Made by a program: the position numbers and the translations under genes
NCBI GenBank assembly: GCA_963760985.1
Contig: CAVXFM010000005.1
Span: 1 to 64,000, forward strand
From: JACRDG01 sp963760985
Lineage (GTDB): Bacteria > Desulfobacterota > Desulfomonilia > Desulfomonilales > Desulfomonilaceae
Length of the DNA stretch: 64,000 nucleotides
Direction: 5' to 3'
Notes under the pieces: generated by a model
Seen by the model: the letters and a program-made list of their open reading frames with translations, nothing else
Told to the model about the DNA's origin: nothing
Databases searched by the model: none
Shown here: in pieces, positions 63,963-64,000 of the stretch
Layout: the number at the start of each line of letters is the position of its first letter
Numbering within the stretch: position 1 is the first letter of the stretch

Positions 63963-64000
63963 GTGAGCAATCCCATCGAAACAGACGCACTAAGGATTTA
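63963..64000 (+). CDS. Start of a gene running off the window
   Basis: GGGAGG seven bases before a GTG at 63963 opens the frame VSNPIETDALRI to the edge. Too little sequence to identify; the upstream 200 bases contain no other good start. Confidence 0.4.
   Translation, partial: MSNPIETDALRI

Noticed and set aside
1..64000. CRISPR arrays, rRNA or tRNA genes
   Set aside because: No regularly spaced repeats and no recognisable tRNA or rRNA sequence were seen on reading either strand; very diverged RNA genes cannot be excluded without a covariance search.

Overview
The window looks like an accessory, insertion-sequence-rich part of a chromosome from an anaerobic, probably sulfate-reducing or syntrophic member of the Desulfobacterota (former Deltaproteobacteria; Desulfomonile/Syntrophobacter-like). 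This is inferred from gene content: sigma-54 two-component systems, paired DUF2148 iron-sulfur proteins, thiolase/DUF35 pairs, a PaaK-type CoA ligase, a YeiH-type exporter and a Nar-type nitrate reductase. No rRNA, tRNA or CRISPR array was found, and species identity cannot be settled from this sequence alone.

Layout. 1-9 kb is an IS graveyard: an IS66-family element with matching ends and a partial target duplication, then broken IS4, IS1634 and IS630 transposases, with a decayed family-A DNA polymerase gene between them. 9-18 kb has scattered survivors (patatin-like lipase, exported metallo-beta-lactamase-fold protein, HU/IHF protein) among transposase scraps, fragments of a nucleoside 2-deoxyribosyltransferase and short dispersed repeats. 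18-23.8 kb is an intact module: a haem-type sensor kinase, a sigma-54 response regulator, a near-consensus -24/-12 promoter, a YeiH-family transporter and a 57-residue membrane protein, closed by a terminator. 24.3-27 kb (minus strand) is a phage- or plasmid-like recombination cluster of small genes around a Cas4/RecB-like nuclease and a putative annealing protein.

29.4-38.6 kb (minus) is a respiratory nitrate reductase locus: CBS protein, HPP membrane protein, narG, narH, narJ, narI and a TehA/SLAC1-type anion channel. narG carries an in-frame TAA and a frameshift and narH a frameshift, while narJ and narI are open. A perfect CRP/FNR-type palindrome lies upstream of the CBS gene. 38.8-42.3 kb holds a truncated Fe-S protein gene, a PiT transporter, a pRiA4b ORF-3-like protein and a second family-A polymerase. 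42.8-48.1 kb (minus) is a MacAB-like export operon (fusion protein, ATPase, two permeases, cysteine-rich exported protein) with three of its five genes frameshifted.

49.4-61 kb is a metabolic cluster, nearly all open. A plus-strand thiolase/DUF35 pair converges on a minus-strand set: sensor kinase, sigma-54 regulator, PaaK-type CoA ligase, DUF35 protein, thiolase, two DUF2148 proteins and acyl-CoA dehydrogenase. Inference: a regulated anaerobic acyl-CoA pathway ending in thiolysis by thiolase/zinc-finger pairs comparable to BbsAB. The last 3 kb holds an ISL3 remnant and unrecognised small genes, and a new gene may start at the right edge. Many disrupted genes could be true pseudogenes or could reflect uncorrected indels; checks are given in the findings.
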